A DNA stretch of 64,000 bases from Nepenthes gracilis (Eukaryota > Streptophyta > Magnoliopsida > Caryophyllales > Nepenthaceae): assembly GCA_033239525.1 (NCBI GenBank), contig BSYO01000036.1, forward strand, positions 8,454,126-8,518,125. The letters run 5' to 3'. A program made the translations under genes and the position numbers. Below the pieces are notes generated by a model. It made no database searches, was not told the DNA's origin, and saw nothing but the letters and a program-made list of their open reading frames with translations. Shown in pieces: positions 48,288 to 61,055 of this stretch (position 1 is its first letter; every line of letters starts with the position of its first letter).

Positions 48288-51057
48288 TGTAGGGAGGGGG
48301 GGAATGAGAGGGGTAGAGACAAGAAAGAGAAATTAGAGGGGTAGAGACCAGAAAGAGAGATTACCAAGGAAGAGAGGAAGGGAAGAAATCACAATACTCA
48401 ATTGCATTTAATATCTCAAAATATTCATCAATATCTTTAAATAATAAAAATATGGATTCTTATATAGAGAATTAATGCCTAAGAAAATTAAAAATAAAAT
48501 CACTACCAAATAACTCCTAATAAGAAAATAGAATCAAAGAGAAATAAAATCAAATCTCTATTAAATAAAAATCTAATCTAATTAATAATCAAAACTGTTA
48601 TGGAAATAAAATCAAATCTAATTTGGAAATCAAATCAAAATAAATCTTCATCTCGAATGTTCCCATCAATTCTCCTTCGGTGTTTGGAACTCAACCCCGT
48701 CGAGTTAAATTTCTGGAATTAATCTCCCAGCCATAAGCTAAGCGGCTATGCAACCCTTCGGCGATGGTGATAGACTCATGTAAGGGGAGTCAAAAGATAA
48801 CGGAGCGACCAATATCTCCGAAGGAAATTGACCGGGGCAGAAAAAGTACAATCCTACTAACTCTGATAGAACTCCAAAAGATTTGGATCGAACTACTGTA
48901 GTGCTTCTCGAGAGATCCAAACATTCTTAGACTCTGGTCGGCCAACCCAACGTACAAGGAAGCGTTGAACAACTCCATCCCTGATAAATATAACTGGCTT
49001 ATCTAAAATAGTATCAATTTTATTGTGGTGTGCCGAAAGGGAAGAAAGTGGCGCAGGGGTGGATGGACCATCAATAAGTGGCGCACTTGAGGGGTGGCAA
49101 AGGGATCAACAGGTGGGGAAAAGTCGCCTTTATAAGCAATTAAATCTTCCATATTAAAAATATGATGAAAACCAAAATGAGATAAAATGTCAACAACATA
49201 TATATTTGATTTAATGCGCTGTAAAATTTTAAATGGACCAGTACTACGAGCTTGTAATTTAGAAACGTACTCAGGACACCGCTCTAGTCTAATTCGAACC
49301 ATAATATAATCTCCTATATGGAATTCAATATGTCTTTTATGTGAATCAGTGTAAAGTTTGTATGAAGTATTGCTTGCCTCCAATTGTTTATTGATCTCGA
49401 TGTATAAGTCATGAAGGTGTTGTACAAAAACTTCGGCCGTTATGGACACACTAACATGTGGAGACATCGAGATAAGGTCCAATGGTTTTCAGAGTTTATA
49501 ACCATACACAATTTCAAATGAACTCATACTGAGGGATCTATTGAAAGAGCTATTATATGCAAGTTGGGCAGTTAGAAGTATCAAGTCCCAATTTCTAAGA
49601 TGCTCTTGGACCAGACACAGTAATAAGTTATCCAAACTCCGATTGATGACTTTAGTTTAACCATCTGTTTGAAGGTGGTATGCGGTGAAAACTTTTAATT
49701 TGGTACCAACCATGTGCCACAGGGTCCTCCAAAAATGGCTGTTAAAATGAACATTCCTATCAGAAACAATAGTTTTAGGAAGACCATATAGCTTGACAAT
49801 CTCAGTGAAATAAAGGCGAGCAACTCAAGAAGCATCAGCAGTCTTGCTACAAGGAATGAAATGGACCATTTTAAAAAAAATGATCCATAACGATAAAAAT
49901 GGAATCATGCTTCTTAGGAGTATATGGAAGCCCTAACACAAAGTCCATACTTACGTCCTACCATAAACTAGTAGGTATAAATTGAGGAGTATAGAGGCTA
50001 GTGTTTTGCTTTGTGTATTTGGCTAGTTGGCATGTTCAACAAGTACTGATGATCTTGGCCACATCTTTTTCCGAACTAGGCCAATAAAATTGTCGCTCAA
50101 CCTTCTTAATTGTCTTATCACGTCCAAAATGGCCAGATAGACCTCCGGCATGAACTTTCCAAACGATGAAGTCTTGGACAGACGTTTTCAGGATGCAAAG
50201 CTTATTAACTCGAAATAAATATCCATTCTGAAGACGAAATCCATCCGTGGTGTCCAAGTGCCCATATTGTAAAGCGAGGAAGATTTTGCTAAAATCAAGG
50301 CAGAACTCATATTCTTCCCTAAGTCTTTCAAGGCCAACCATTTTAACTTGAACAGCAGATAGAAAAGTCAAACGTCGGCTCAAGGCAATAGCTACTTGAT
50401 TCTCGACTCCTTTCTTGTGCTTTATAACAAAAGAATAGGCATGTAAATATTTGATCCACCGACCGTGCCTATAATTTAATTTCTTCTGGGAGTTGAGGAA
50501 CCGAAGAGTTTCATGATCCGAATAGAGGACAAACTCTTGAAGTAACAAGTAATAACGCCAATAGCGTAAGGCCTATATGACGGCATATAACTCCTTATCA
50601 TAAGTAGAGTATCGTCGCTTGGTATCATTTAACTTTTCACTAAAGTAGGCAATTGGGTGGCGTTCTTGACTAAAAACTCCTCCTATGCCTACACCTGACA
50701 CATCACACTCCACTTCAAACACTTTAGAAAAATCAGGAAGCCACATAACGAGAGCTGTTGTCATCCTTTCTTTGATGAGTTTGAAAGCTTTGGTAGTATC
50801 AGGAGACCAAGTGAAGTCACCCTTCTTCATGCACTTAGTGAGAAGAGCCATGGTTGTGTTAAAGCCTTTGATGAACCGGCAATAGAATGTGGCCAAGCCG
50901 TGAAAATTTCAAACTTCATGGATGGATTTAGGTTCCGGCCAATTGATGATTGCCTAGATCTTTGTAGGGTCGGTAGAAACCCCATCAGAAGAAACAATAA
51001 AACCCAGGAAAGCCACTTTATCTGATAAGAAGGAACATTTCTTAAGGTTAGCAAACA
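48288..51057 (-). mobile_element. 5'-truncated chromovirus inside LCBK1 (right copy)
   Basis: Same element and same 5' truncation as 25995-28721. RT/RNase H frame at 50573-50896 ([20 protein letters not shown]), integrase zinc domain GGLSGHFGRDKTIKKVERQF at ~50120, integrase tail at 49003-49482, and 3' LTR 48288-48668. It differs from the left copy at about 9% of bases in RT, mostly transitions. The internal stop after YFS is absent here, so the left copy acquired it later. The LTR end is longer, with extra GA-rich sequence. Confidence 0.88.
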
Positions 51058-52510
51058 TATTTAAAAGAAAAGTGGATTGTCAAAGTCCCAAAACCATCAA
51101 CATAAAGTTTTGAAAGATCAAGTGCAGCTTGTTCAAAAAGATCTTACAGAAATTACATCTTCCAGAAACAATGTAGTTCATCCCCAAACCAGTGCCTTTC
51201 TTGTAAGTTTAGCATCAACTGCCCGTGGTAGCTTCAATTGAAATACCTACATCAGTACTTTTTCTCGTTTTTTCTTGTCTGAAACTAGCTTTCCAGAAAA
51301 TACCTCATATCCTAATAGATCAGATTGTCCATCCCCTATCTCAATCCTGTGCTCCTCCCTCTACCCTTTTAGTAGGGCATCACCACTGGCAATGACTTTA
51401 CTTGGCTTTGAAGCCTTCACTTGACCACATTTTTCTGGAAATACAACTGGAGAACAATGCTGCCCTGTAGCTAGTTGAGAACACAAGCCCAAGCAGCAAA
51501 CAGATTGCTGAGATGTCAGTTTTAAGAAAGTATTGTTTGAAAGGCTCCCAATCTTCTGCACATCTGTTCGAAACAGAAGTATCAAAACAGCATATCACAC
51601 AGATGCTAACAATCAGGGCAGCAAATCACATAGAAGGCCCCAGAAATCTCTGCAAAAAGAACAAGAGATGTTGCACTTAGAACTGCACTATATATTGACA
51701 TAAGCATTATAGTATCATGACTGAACTGTTATTTTGCAACAACAGCATCGCAGCAACCAATTGATACATAAAAATAATAATCCAAAATCTCCAACACGAT
51801 TAGTCACAAAGGCTTTTTGATGTCAATTGAAGATGATATCATTGAACGGATAATTCTTTTACCATTTGCATGATGATTCAATAATGTTTTTAACACACGG
51901 CCTCAGTTAGATTATAATTTAAGTATATAGAAAGTTGGGCTGCGTGTATCCACAAAGCAAGAGCAAGAAATGAAGTAATATGAGTATGATTTAACAAGTA
52001 CTAAACCTTCCATTTGTGCATATCCAAGAACTGTTATTCGGACAGAAGAACCCCTTACCAACGACCTTAAGGCAAAATTACACTCATATGCTCAGCTTGT
52101 TTGAATGAGAAGATTATTTGGGAGATTTCTAAATTTCTGGGAGAAGGATGACAATGAGTGCACACAAATATTACGTCCACAATATTGTGCAAGATATTAT
52201 AATAAGATAGTAAGTTTCTGGGAAACAACTTTATAATAAATTCTTTGACTAAAAACAAATCATAGAGCTACAAGGAAATACAGTACAAATGTCCTGTTGT
52301 GGCAAACAATATGCCCTACAAGCACAACTTAACATAATAATTAAAAAACCAAACAAGCTTTGACAAAGGCCTTTTCCGATTATTTCACCAAGTCTAGATG
52401 TGCGCTTGATATTCTCATTAAGCTTCATAATGTTTCTTTATCAACTTCAAGCAGACCCAAATTCCCAATATCATGGAGTTCAAACAGGGGAAAATAACAG
52501 ATATATATTG

Positions 52511-53069
52511 TTATAATTATAACAAATATAGTTGAACCCATCATAATTAAATTTAATTACTTTATAATAATTAAATTATAATTATATATTTAAAAAATAA
52601 TTAATTAAAATTAAAAAATGTATAAAACTTTTATAGAGAAAACACTCCCCAACCTTCGGTGATATTTGGAATGAATTTTTAGAATCACAAAGTGCGAATA
52701 ATAATCAGCCGGATTTCGCTTACTGTTTAGATACTCCCAATCCAACTAGCTATTGCATATTGATTAGGTAATATAATTTGTCACTTCTCATATCAGTCAA
52801 ACTCCCTTTCCAAATATCTTCACGCAAAACCCTTGTATTCACATCAATCCTTTCGGACGTTAAAACACTATTGCTGGTTTAGATTTTACCCTAACAACAA
52901 AAAAAAAAAAACAGAGCATTTAACTCTTTAACATTATATTTTTCCTTTATTATTATTATTAGCCGAAGATATTGTGCTAATTTAGATGTTACAGCGACGA
53001 TTTAGATATATTCAGATACAGCCAAGGTTGGGTCCAATCATCAACCCTTTAACGCTTAAACAGCCACAA

Positions 53070-53104
<35 letters not shown>

Positions 53105-54922
53105 AAAATATTTGCAAATGTAAGCAGTAATTGCTTCTCTTCAACTCATTTGCAGCTCCATTTTTATGCGTATGGTTGAAGCTAAATTTCGAAATTCCTT
53201 CCATCATTTGTTAAAAATCTGATATTATTATATTAATCCTCTATGCATATAGTCGTTTATGATTCTCTTTGAGTTTTAGTTGCATGCATAGCTAAATTCG
53301 GTTCTCTTTTTGAAATCATGAAATTTGTAGCCTAAGTTCCTCAAAAATTATCTGCAAGTATATGATATGTTCAAAATTTATGGCAAATTTACACGGCCAA
53401 TCACGGTGTTAAATTTATTGTTTCCAAAATAAAAAAATCATTTTATATAGATTTCCTTCGTACATATAGCCAATGAACCAAAATTAATGGTAAATACATT
53501 TAGCAATATGTCTGTTATTTTGTGTTACGAAAAATTTAAAAAGACCCACCAACGGAATATAATAGTGGTTTGAAGCCCTATCTAAAGGGTAAAAATGTAG
53601 TGGCATTACTAACTTTTACGGGGATTATCAGTTAGTCATTAGTTTAAAGTTTTGCGATTTTTACAAGTCATTTGATGTCCCTTATTTCAAATGTGATGAA
53701 TTATCTATTTTCATATCTAAGTGAGCTGGCAACTCATTCTTGCAAACTTCACCATATTTCAAATGAGTTAATTGTAGCATTGCACAGCAACAAGATTAGG
53801 TAGCCGGCTTCCAAGGGATGTCCAGAAAAGATTTTTGTTGAATGAATTTAACGTTATATTGTTTTATTTTTTATTTCGATGCAGAAGGTTTAACAATGGC
53901 ATGTACATGCTCAGCCAAAACGTCTGACCAGTGGCAAGTTGATTAAAATCACCCTAATCTGTTCTCAAGATTTTTCCTTTAAAAGAGGCAAATATTGGAA
54001 GCTATTTTGATTTTAAAAAGTTGATTAACTTGAAGACAATATAACACTTAATGCTTTTTAGGGCATGGAACACTAAAGATGGCTTAGCAAAATTTCTCAT
54101 ATTTTTACTATGACTATGAAAAAACCCATTTTGTACTAAATTCCGATGTCCAAACTCCATATACATATACAGATCAAATTCATATACCCTACAATAATGA
54201 AGCAATAAACTATGACAAAGCTAAACATAGTAAGAGTTTCATTGATAATTGACATTTATATTTTACATTGCACCCCTTTGCACTTTCCATTTAGAAAGAT
54301 ATAATGAGAGAGCCCCTACACAATTGCACAACTAAAGACAACGGTTTTGATTTGCTCTGTTTCAGTATATATATATATTCTATTTAGTTTCGATTTCCAT
54401 CCAAAGACAATGGTTTTGATTTGCTCTGTTTCAGTTTTTTTTTTTTTTTTTTTTTCTATTTAGGTTTGTTTTCTATACAAAGACAATGGTTTATTCACAC
54501 TTTTATGATACCGTACTTCGTGGGATCCGATTATTCGCAGACAGTGTTATATTTACTTCCTATAATATCTACTCTTACAGTGTTCGTTTGAAGTTTGTGA
54601 AGTTTGTCTGTGACCGTGGAAGCCCGAACATAACCCTGGTTAAAGCCATACGTCTACAACCTTTTGCAACCCAGATCAATAAGGACGGCTACATAACAGG
54701 CAAATGAAACCAGGAGCAGTTATTAGTAGCAGAGAATGGGCTTTTCATGGTTGAGAATGTTTAGAACAGCAGTATAAAATAAGACGGACATGATAATGCA
54801 TGGACACCAAAAGAATGGTGTGTATGTACCATTTACAACTTAAATAAATATTTGTGCCACGAGTAAGTTATGCAATTTTGTTCAGCTAATGTTGCCGTCG
54901 TTGGCAGAAGCAGGACGTGCTG
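52511..54922. other. Intergenic DNA downstream of the UNC93-like gene
   Basis: AT-rich sequence with an (AAT)n microsatellite at 53070-53102. A roughly 70-bp repeated segment (aaagacaatggttttgattt) occurs at 54335, 54403 and in part at 54478, separated by a TA run and a T run. The 73-codon frame at 54486-54707 has no recognised domain. The last few hundred bases probably include the 3' UTR of the gene. Confidence 0.6.
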
Positions 54923-56690
54923 CTAGAAGAGTGCCGCCTCTGGGGCTTGGTCTTGAGTGTCATTGTCATCCTTGACAGCCAACATTACAAGTAGGAAGAG
55001 CATGGGGTAACTTACTGTAATAAGGGCCCAGTTTACAATTAACTGGTTAAGGTACGACACATTGTGGGCATCAATTTGCCAAGCAACTGCTGCCCCAGCC
55101 GCTTTGTACTCCTTGTAGAATCCACTATACCTGGGAACATTTGCAAATAAAATTTCATTTCCGTGAGAATGAAATTTGTGTTATGACTTACTGTTTGGCA
55201 CATTTGTTGGTACTATTTCGTTCAAACGCAAGGCGTCAGCTGGTGTCCAGTTTTTCAACTAACGAGATAAGCTATTCAGACAAGCTTGGACGCTTAATCA
55301 GATACGCTTATCAATAAGCCAAAAGCTTGTTGTGACAGAAATTTTGTATGTCTGCGTTCAATATCTAGAGCGGAGGAGCTTTTCTAGAGTCAACCAGAAA
55401 TGAGCACTAGCTTGTTATGAAAACAATGGGGCTGCAATTTGGTTCGTCAAATTGAGCTTTCAAATTACTCGTTCAGACAGAACATAGTTCGAAAGGATGA
55501 ATTGGCCCAGGATACTGGGGAGTATAGCTTTACCTGCTAAGAATTTCCGAACTGTCCGCCAATGCACCAATGACCCAGTAAATCATGCTTTGGAACATGG
55601 CATCAAGCAACCCAAAGCTGAAATACAACAGAAAAGGTCCAACATAAGCAGAACCAGAGTCCTTAAAATCCAACTTCTCAAGCATATCATCCCTTGAGTA
55701 CCTAAGCTGATTAGCAAGCCCACCTCCCCAAATCGCTGTGCCAAGCACAGCCACAACAGCAATCCCAAAAAACCCCCTTCTCCTCCTACTCTTAAAGCTG
55801 AAATCCATCAGATAACCAATCCCCCAAGAGCCTAACATCTGTGCCCCCCAGTAGAACACGTTGTTAAACCCTCTAGTCCTCAAATTAAACAACTCCCCGT
55901 TAACATAATTGAACTGGTAAGTGTAAAAAAAGTTGCCCCCCCAAGCCGCTGGGAATATCAACAGCATCTTCCAATTGGTGAACAGCTTCAGAATCTCAAC
56001 CAACTCGATCGAGACACTCGAGTTCGTAATGTTAGTACAGCGAGTCCCGTCATCTCGAACCACCTTACTGGGAGGCAAAATAGCTAAGGATAGAAGTGCC
56101 CCAGCTACCATAAAGCACATGAAACCAATGTAAGTCCCATCATTGACAGAAGCGGCCTCTCCGCGGTTATAATTCAGGATGAAAGGAATCAGCCCACCAA
56201 TCACCCCACCCATGTTGAATATGCTCCAAAAGATTGAGATATAGGTCCCTTTTCTTTTTGCTGTTGGATAGGAGGTCATGATTGCCCCCTGCCCTGCCCA
56301 AAGGAGTCCGGCGCCGACGCCGAGGAGTGCGCCGGCGACGACGACGAAAGTCTGGCTGTGCTGGTGGTTGTAGTCAAGAAAGGACCCGGCATAGAGGGCA
56401 TACGTCAAACACCCGGCAAAGAGAGTGAGTCTAGGGCCTAAGATGTTGTAAATGCCGCCACCCAGAATGCCAAAGACTGCGAAGGTTGCGTAGAGGGCCG
56501 TATTGGCGTTGTTGGCCGCCTTGTGGTTCACTTGGCCGCCACCGCCCATGCCGGCAAGCGCGTTGTACATGCCGGGGCAGCAGAAACAGACTAGGCCTAT
56601 AAGGGCAACTTGAACGATGGGAGAGTTGAGCCTGAACTTGGAGTTTTGGCGCACATCGGATGCTGATTCTTCATCTCCTTCAAAGCCCAT
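54923..56690 (-). CDS. UNC93-like membrane protein (major facilitator fold)
   Basis: Two exons, 56690-55534 and 55130-54923, join at AGCAG/gtaaag and cccag/gtatag (403-bp intron, phase 2). They give 454 residues, the usual length of plant UNC93-like proteins. I chose the start MGFEGDEESA; 43 upstream in-frame codons are open, but the first ATG of that extension has no family-like sequence. About 11-12 hydrophobic segments are visible (for example ~24-45, 65-85, 90-106, 114-140, 150-172, 188-206, 240-260, 278-297, 306-325, 348-378, 412-437). Family marks include CFCCPGMYNALAGMGGGGQ (residues 36-54) and NILGPRLTLFAG. A basic loop SRRRR lies at 301-305. Plant members are membrane proteins, some linked to potassium homeostasis; transport activity here is inference. 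No stop or frameshift was found. Confidence 0.95.
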
Positions 56691-57597
56691 TTTTGTGTTT
56701 TCTAGGATTTGGATCAGAGCGTAGAAAGAAAGGGAAGAAGATTTGGGGAATGAGTAGGGGATAACCGATTCGGAAGGAGAAATCTTGGACGGGTAAATCC
56801 AACTGGACACAAATGTCAACTTTTTATGTGGCCTTGAATTTTAGAGCACCGAGACATTTGGATTGTCACGTATTTAAGATGGTCGGTGTTGTTTGCGGTT
56901 GAAATGCAAGTTGATCTTGCAAGGTTGTCGATATAGTGTCTTCTCTTATGTAATTTCATCTTACATTTTGAGCGATGTTCTCTTTGAGGCTATGTTGGTA
57001 TTTTTTGATGTCATCGGATCGTGATTCTATCTTTGCATTTTATGTTTTATTTTGAGTTAAAATACTTGGAGATAAAACATAGCTTTTGTAATTTTTTCTC
57101 TCGATAATCCAAAATACTTACTTACAAATAAAAAAAAAACGTATTTAAGACGGTGATTGATATTCCTAAAACAATAATGAAAATTCCCTTGAGTTTTGAT
57201 TTTCACCTAACAATTAAATATTTTTTTCTAAGATATTACCATTTTATCTTCATTAACAAAAAAGAAACATTTAATATCTAAAATTGGTGAAAATAGCACA
57301 CAGGAAGTTTCAAGAGCCACCTTCTTTTCTTATAAATTTTCCTGGATGATAACTAATAATCAATAGTTTACTATTGAAAATCAACTGCTTACACCAAAGA
57401 AATTAATAACTTTGTTAAGTCATCTCTACCTCATCCGTGACTTAAATTATCTCATAAAAAAATCTATTGTCAATAAGTTTAAGTCAAATTTTTTAATATA
57501 TTTATGAGCCATGTGTGATTCATGTCCCCACTCCCCCACCCAGCTGATAATTTCATCCTTCGAGGAGAGCATACTCCCCCAAACTTTTGGGAGATAC
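56691..57597. other. Upstream region of the UNC93-like gene and intergenic DNA
   Basis: The first ~130 bases (to about 56820) are CT-rich on the coding strand and probably the 5' UTR. No convincing TATA box was found. The remainder is AT-rich without recognised elements. Confidence 0.5.
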
Positions 57598-57948
57598 TGC
57601 TATTAGAAAATAATAAATAGATATTAATATTTTGGATTGTTTTTTTTATTTTAGGTAGTATTTTATTTTTTTGTCTTTTAGAGATGATGGTGTATAATTT
57701 TATTTTAGGCATGTGTATTTTACCGTTGTATGTATGGGTGTATTTTGCGTGTATATATGCACGCCCTCCGATCTGTAATAATTCGTTGTGCAGTGAAATG
57801 AGACGCGCATTCAATGCGCTCAGCTTTTCGTTCCTTCCAAAGCCCGGTTTCTTTTCCCACGAAGGAACCCTGATTCCAGAATACTCTTCGTCGCCTCCCT
57901 CGTCTTCGTCTTCCTCCTGGTTCTTCGATTAGGTTTTCGTTTCTTACA
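57598..57948 (+). repeat. LTR of Copia-3 (plus strand)
   Basis: Ends ...TTTCTTACA directly before a copia primer-binding site. The left end at TGCTATTAGAAAATAATAAA is an estimate from the usual ~350-bp size of such LTRs. Confidence 0.6.
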
Positions 57949-58293
57949 TGGTATCAGAGAGAGAGAGAGAGAAACAATGACACACAACAATACGATCCGC
58001 ACACCACACCACCTGCCAACCCACATCGAGCACCAGCGACGACAATCTAGATCCCGGCGTTTACTCCAAACCCAGATCTCTGCCACGCAAACTCTTCAAG
58101 GCCCGGAACCTTTCGGATCCTTACAATCCTTTTCGATTGGAAGGCATTTGGTGATCCAAGTACTTACTCACGGTAACCAATTTGCTCACAACCGATAATT
58201 ATTCGACTTGGTCCGGACCATACGCGTGCCTTTGAGGGCAAAGAACAAACTCCCTTTATCAAGGTACGATTCCTAAACCAGCGATTACTTGCT
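57949..58293 (+). pseudogene. Copia-3 primer site and start of gag
   Basis: TGGTATCAGAGAG (57949-57961) is a good initiator-Met primer-binding site. The gag start follows at ATG 57977. Downstream frames read SDPYNPFRLEG, LLTTDNYSTWS and NSLYQGTIPKPAITC, the conserved N-terminal gag block of plant copia elements, with at least three frameshifts. The element stops near 58300, where minus-strand Copia-2 sequence begins. Confidence 0.75.
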
Positions 58294-58304
58294 TGTTAGC
58301 CGTC

Positions 58305-60280
58305 ATGTGGCTTATCTAGGTTGACATCTATTGGCCGTCATCAAATTAAAAGCAGTTAACATCATGTTGGCCAAAATGTTTATACCCAATCACGAGAATC
58401 CTCGTGATGACGGTCAACTCGATTCTTTGAAACCCAGCCGATGTTGGCCGAATCCATCGATCCAACAAAGTTGGCCATGAAACTTTCTTCCAGCGGAAGA
58501 TTTTTACCGACAAACTTCCCCTCTTGATCGTGCGGAAGTTAAGTCTGTTAACCCGGCCATCTTGCAGCATGTCTCATTCTTCCCTTTCGGTAGAATCTTC
58601 GTCATCATGTCTGCCCCATTCTCTTCCGTGCTAATCTTGTCCAATGACAGAAGACCTTCCTCCAGCACCTCTAGCACCCAATGATATCGTGTATCAATGT
58701 GCTTTGATCTGAAATGGAATAAAGAATTCTTACATAGATGAATGATACTTTGATTGTCACAAAGTACTTCATATCTTTCCTATTTGATGCCTAACTCTTG
58801 AACGAACTCCTTCATCCACAGCATCTCCTTGTGGCTTCTCTGTTCACCGATGTATTCGGCTTCGGTTGTGGATAGAGTTACACTTTTGTAGCAGATGCAG
58901 CAGTACCTCAGTAAATTTTATTAAGTAACACGATGTGGATTTGCGTGTGTCGACATTTCCCATTTGACCATATTCGGCGTCGAGTATCCTTGAGCGAGAT
59001 TTGTCACTTCCAAGACACAAGCACCTCTTGGAAGTACCGAATATATCTCGCCCAGTCCCTTCATTACGGACGATTACTCGCTTTTAGGATTGGACGAGAG
59101 AGGAAATGCATTTAACTATCCCGGCATGAACTATGTCAAGTGCAATTTGCATACTAGGATATCCAGTGGGCTTCTGCGGTGATGAGTGAGGGACGTCTTT
59201 CATGTATTTCTTCTCGTCATCGTAGTCGGAGTATTGTGAATGCTCGGCTGTATTGATTTGCGACAGTGTACTCACGGGCTTTGATTTCTCCATGTTGAAT
59301 CGTTGGAGGCGGTTTGCCGAGATAGTTCTCTTGAGGCAATGCAACTCGCTTACCTTCCAATCGCGTAAGATTTTGGCTCATGTCTGCCGTGATCGAGTCC
59401 TTTATGGCAAATGGCGAGTCAGGCTTTATCCTTGACTTTATCTGGTCTCGCGTTGCGTCCAGGCTGATCGGCCTTCATTTCATTATAGAAGAGCAACAAA
59501 ATCATCATCAGGAATTTACTGTACGAATGCAGCGGTGGTCACGAGTTGTCATGCAGAGTACCCCAATTTGGTCATGGTGACTCAAATTTCTTGTACCATT
59601 GCCTAGGAGCTTGCTTTAATCCATACAAACTTTTCCTTAGATGATAAATAAGTTTCTCCTTCCCTTTAGCTTTAAATCCTTCCGGTTGTTCCATGTAGAT
59701 TTCCTCCTTAAGCTCTCCATGGAGGAATGCGATCGGACGTCATCCCATTCCCTCTAAGTCTAGGCGCGGCAGGCTAAATGCAAGCCGGACGGAGGACATT
59801 TTCACAACTGGGTCAAAGATGTCATCAAAATCAATCCCCTTTTGTTGACTGAAGCCCTTTACCACCAACCGTGCCTTGTATTTAGGCTTCTTGTATTCTT
59901 TCCTGCTTCAAGCGATAAATACATTTGTTCTTGAGGACCTTCTTCCCCTTAGGAAGTTTAACCAAGTCGAATGTGTGATTTTCATGAAGGGAGCTCATCT
60001 CCTTCTTCATGGCTTCCAGTCATTCCTCTTTGTTGTCGTCCTTCATTGCCTCTTCATAGTCCTCGGCTCGGCATCGTAGGCATGGCGTATTCGTTTGGTG
60101 ACGGATGGACGTGCATTGCGGAGGCCGTATGAGGGCATTCACTTAGGTTGACATGACTCCGTGATGGTGTCATCGGAGCCATGACCTCCCGCCATTTATC
60201 TCGGCCGTCTCAGAGCCGAGGATCCTCTCCTTACAATGATGCCGGACGAGGCGGCAGCGCTCACTTGGTCGTTGCACATG
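58305..60280 (-). mobile_element. Copia-2: 3' part of a Ty1/copia element
   Basis: Minus-strand remnants of RT ([20 protein letters not shown] near 59840 and [20 protein letters not shown] near 59630) and RNase H (HLCKNSLFHFRSKHIDTRYH near 58710), then MMTKILPKGKNETC. A polypurine tract gaggggaagtt (58513-58523) and a truncated 3' LTR starting TGTCGG at 58512 follow. RT and RNase H resemble Copia-1 and share the same LTR/PPT layout, so the two are related families. The 5' end lies in or beyond the gap. Many stops. Confidence 0.8.
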
Positions 60281-60380
60281 NNNNNNNNNNNNNNNNNNNN
60301 NNNNNNNNNNNNNNNNNNNNNNNNNNNNNNNNNNNNNNNNNNNNNNNNNNNNNNNNNNNNNNNNNNNNNNNNNNNNNNNN
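60281..60380. other. Assembly gap (100 N)
   Basis: Exactly 100 N between Copia-2 and the Tat element. Confidence 1.
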
Positions 60381-61055
60381 GCCACTGCTACTATCAGCAA
60401 GTCTCAACAAATTACCTATCAAAATGACCAAGCGAATCTTAGTCAGGACTAATTGCGATCGCACCACTACCGCAAAGCGAGAACTAACACGTTGGTCATG
60501 ACTATCATTGGGATAGGCCGAGAATCTTGGCCAGATACCTATCACCAGTCTTAACGCCAATGCTATCTCTACGAAACATTACGAATGCCTTGCATCACTG
60601 CAGAAGAAAGAAGACCCTAGATTGGTATACAATAGCTCAAAAATAGCCAAACTCTTTTTCGACCATACAACTCTTTTTCCCTCTCTAGTTCTTAAAGCAC
60701 TTGCGGTCGAGCGCACCACCAAAGCCTAGCCATCTGTCAACTCTCAAAGTCGTTCCTGGTTAAGCGCATTCACAGAGCCTAATCCTCCATAAACCTCTCT
60801 TTCCCCTACATAAGTATATTAACGTATTTTTTTAGATCATCCTTGTATCTTTTTATTCGTTGAAATTGATTTTTAACTTAAGAGTCGGAGGATAAATTAG
60901 AGAGTAAATCTCCTCAATTATCTAACCTCTTATTCGTTATTTGTGGCGCAAGATATAAGTTTGTAGAGACAAAGACTCGACCCACTTAAATTTGACCCGA
61001 CGCAAAAGGTCTAATGGCCCTCTAATCCATACAACTTGGATATAGGGATGTATGA
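60381..61055 (+). repeat. 5' LTR end of the Tat element
   Basis: The left end is uncertain because of the gap. The right end is set by TTGGCGCCG at 61056. It shares the ttgtatctttttattcgttg block with the relic LTR at 15496. Confidence 0.6.

Larger units (their letters stand above)
40294..51650 (-). pseudogene. LCBK1: LCBK1 pseudogene, almost full length (right copy)
   Basis: All main exon regions of plant LCBK1 can be read in order. N-terminal exon (~51650-51165): SPVVFPEKCGQVKAS, then a stop. FVNCLPHPLVS exon (~48210-47972): its donor GT is now AT. VVETTSVGHTRKLASTLD exon: ~47330-47235. GGDG exon (lower end 46998): SGYG, losing the catalytic Asp. Exon 46619-46475: an in-frame TAG, a 1-bp insertion and a 3-bp loss. 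Exon ~42931-42829: TATDVYTVEWIRTGVVHFGM, acceptor AG lost. Exon 41780 to ~40850: LELSEKYQECFGPLRYFVAS, stops at 41703-41701 and 41523-41521. Last exon (40385-40294): SLLPEQCRSFGRPSG after a deletion and frameshift. It is clearly dead. Confidence 0.92.
44900..52510 (-). repeat. Right arm of the ~7.6-kb inverted duplication
   Basis: Reverse complement of 24549-32122. The outer end is at cagatatatattg (52510), beyond which the sequences are unrelated. The inner end lies inside the solo LTR, which is complete here. Because only this arm continues into the rest of LCBK1, it is likely the parental copy. Confidence 0.9.

Noticed and set aside
24549..52510. Inverted arms as two haplotypes placed in one scaffold
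   Set aside because: Not excluded, but the outer flanks differ, only one arm continues into the LCBK1 3' half, and TE parts differ by about 9%.
54486..54707. 73-codon ORF downstream of the UNC93-like gene
   Set aside because: No recognised motif, simple-repeat flank and no splice or start evidence.
56691..56819. 43-codon N-terminal extension of the UNC93-like protein
   Set aside because: In frame, but Ser/Pro-rich without family similarity, and it lies in the probable 5' UTR. The start at 56690 gives the family length.
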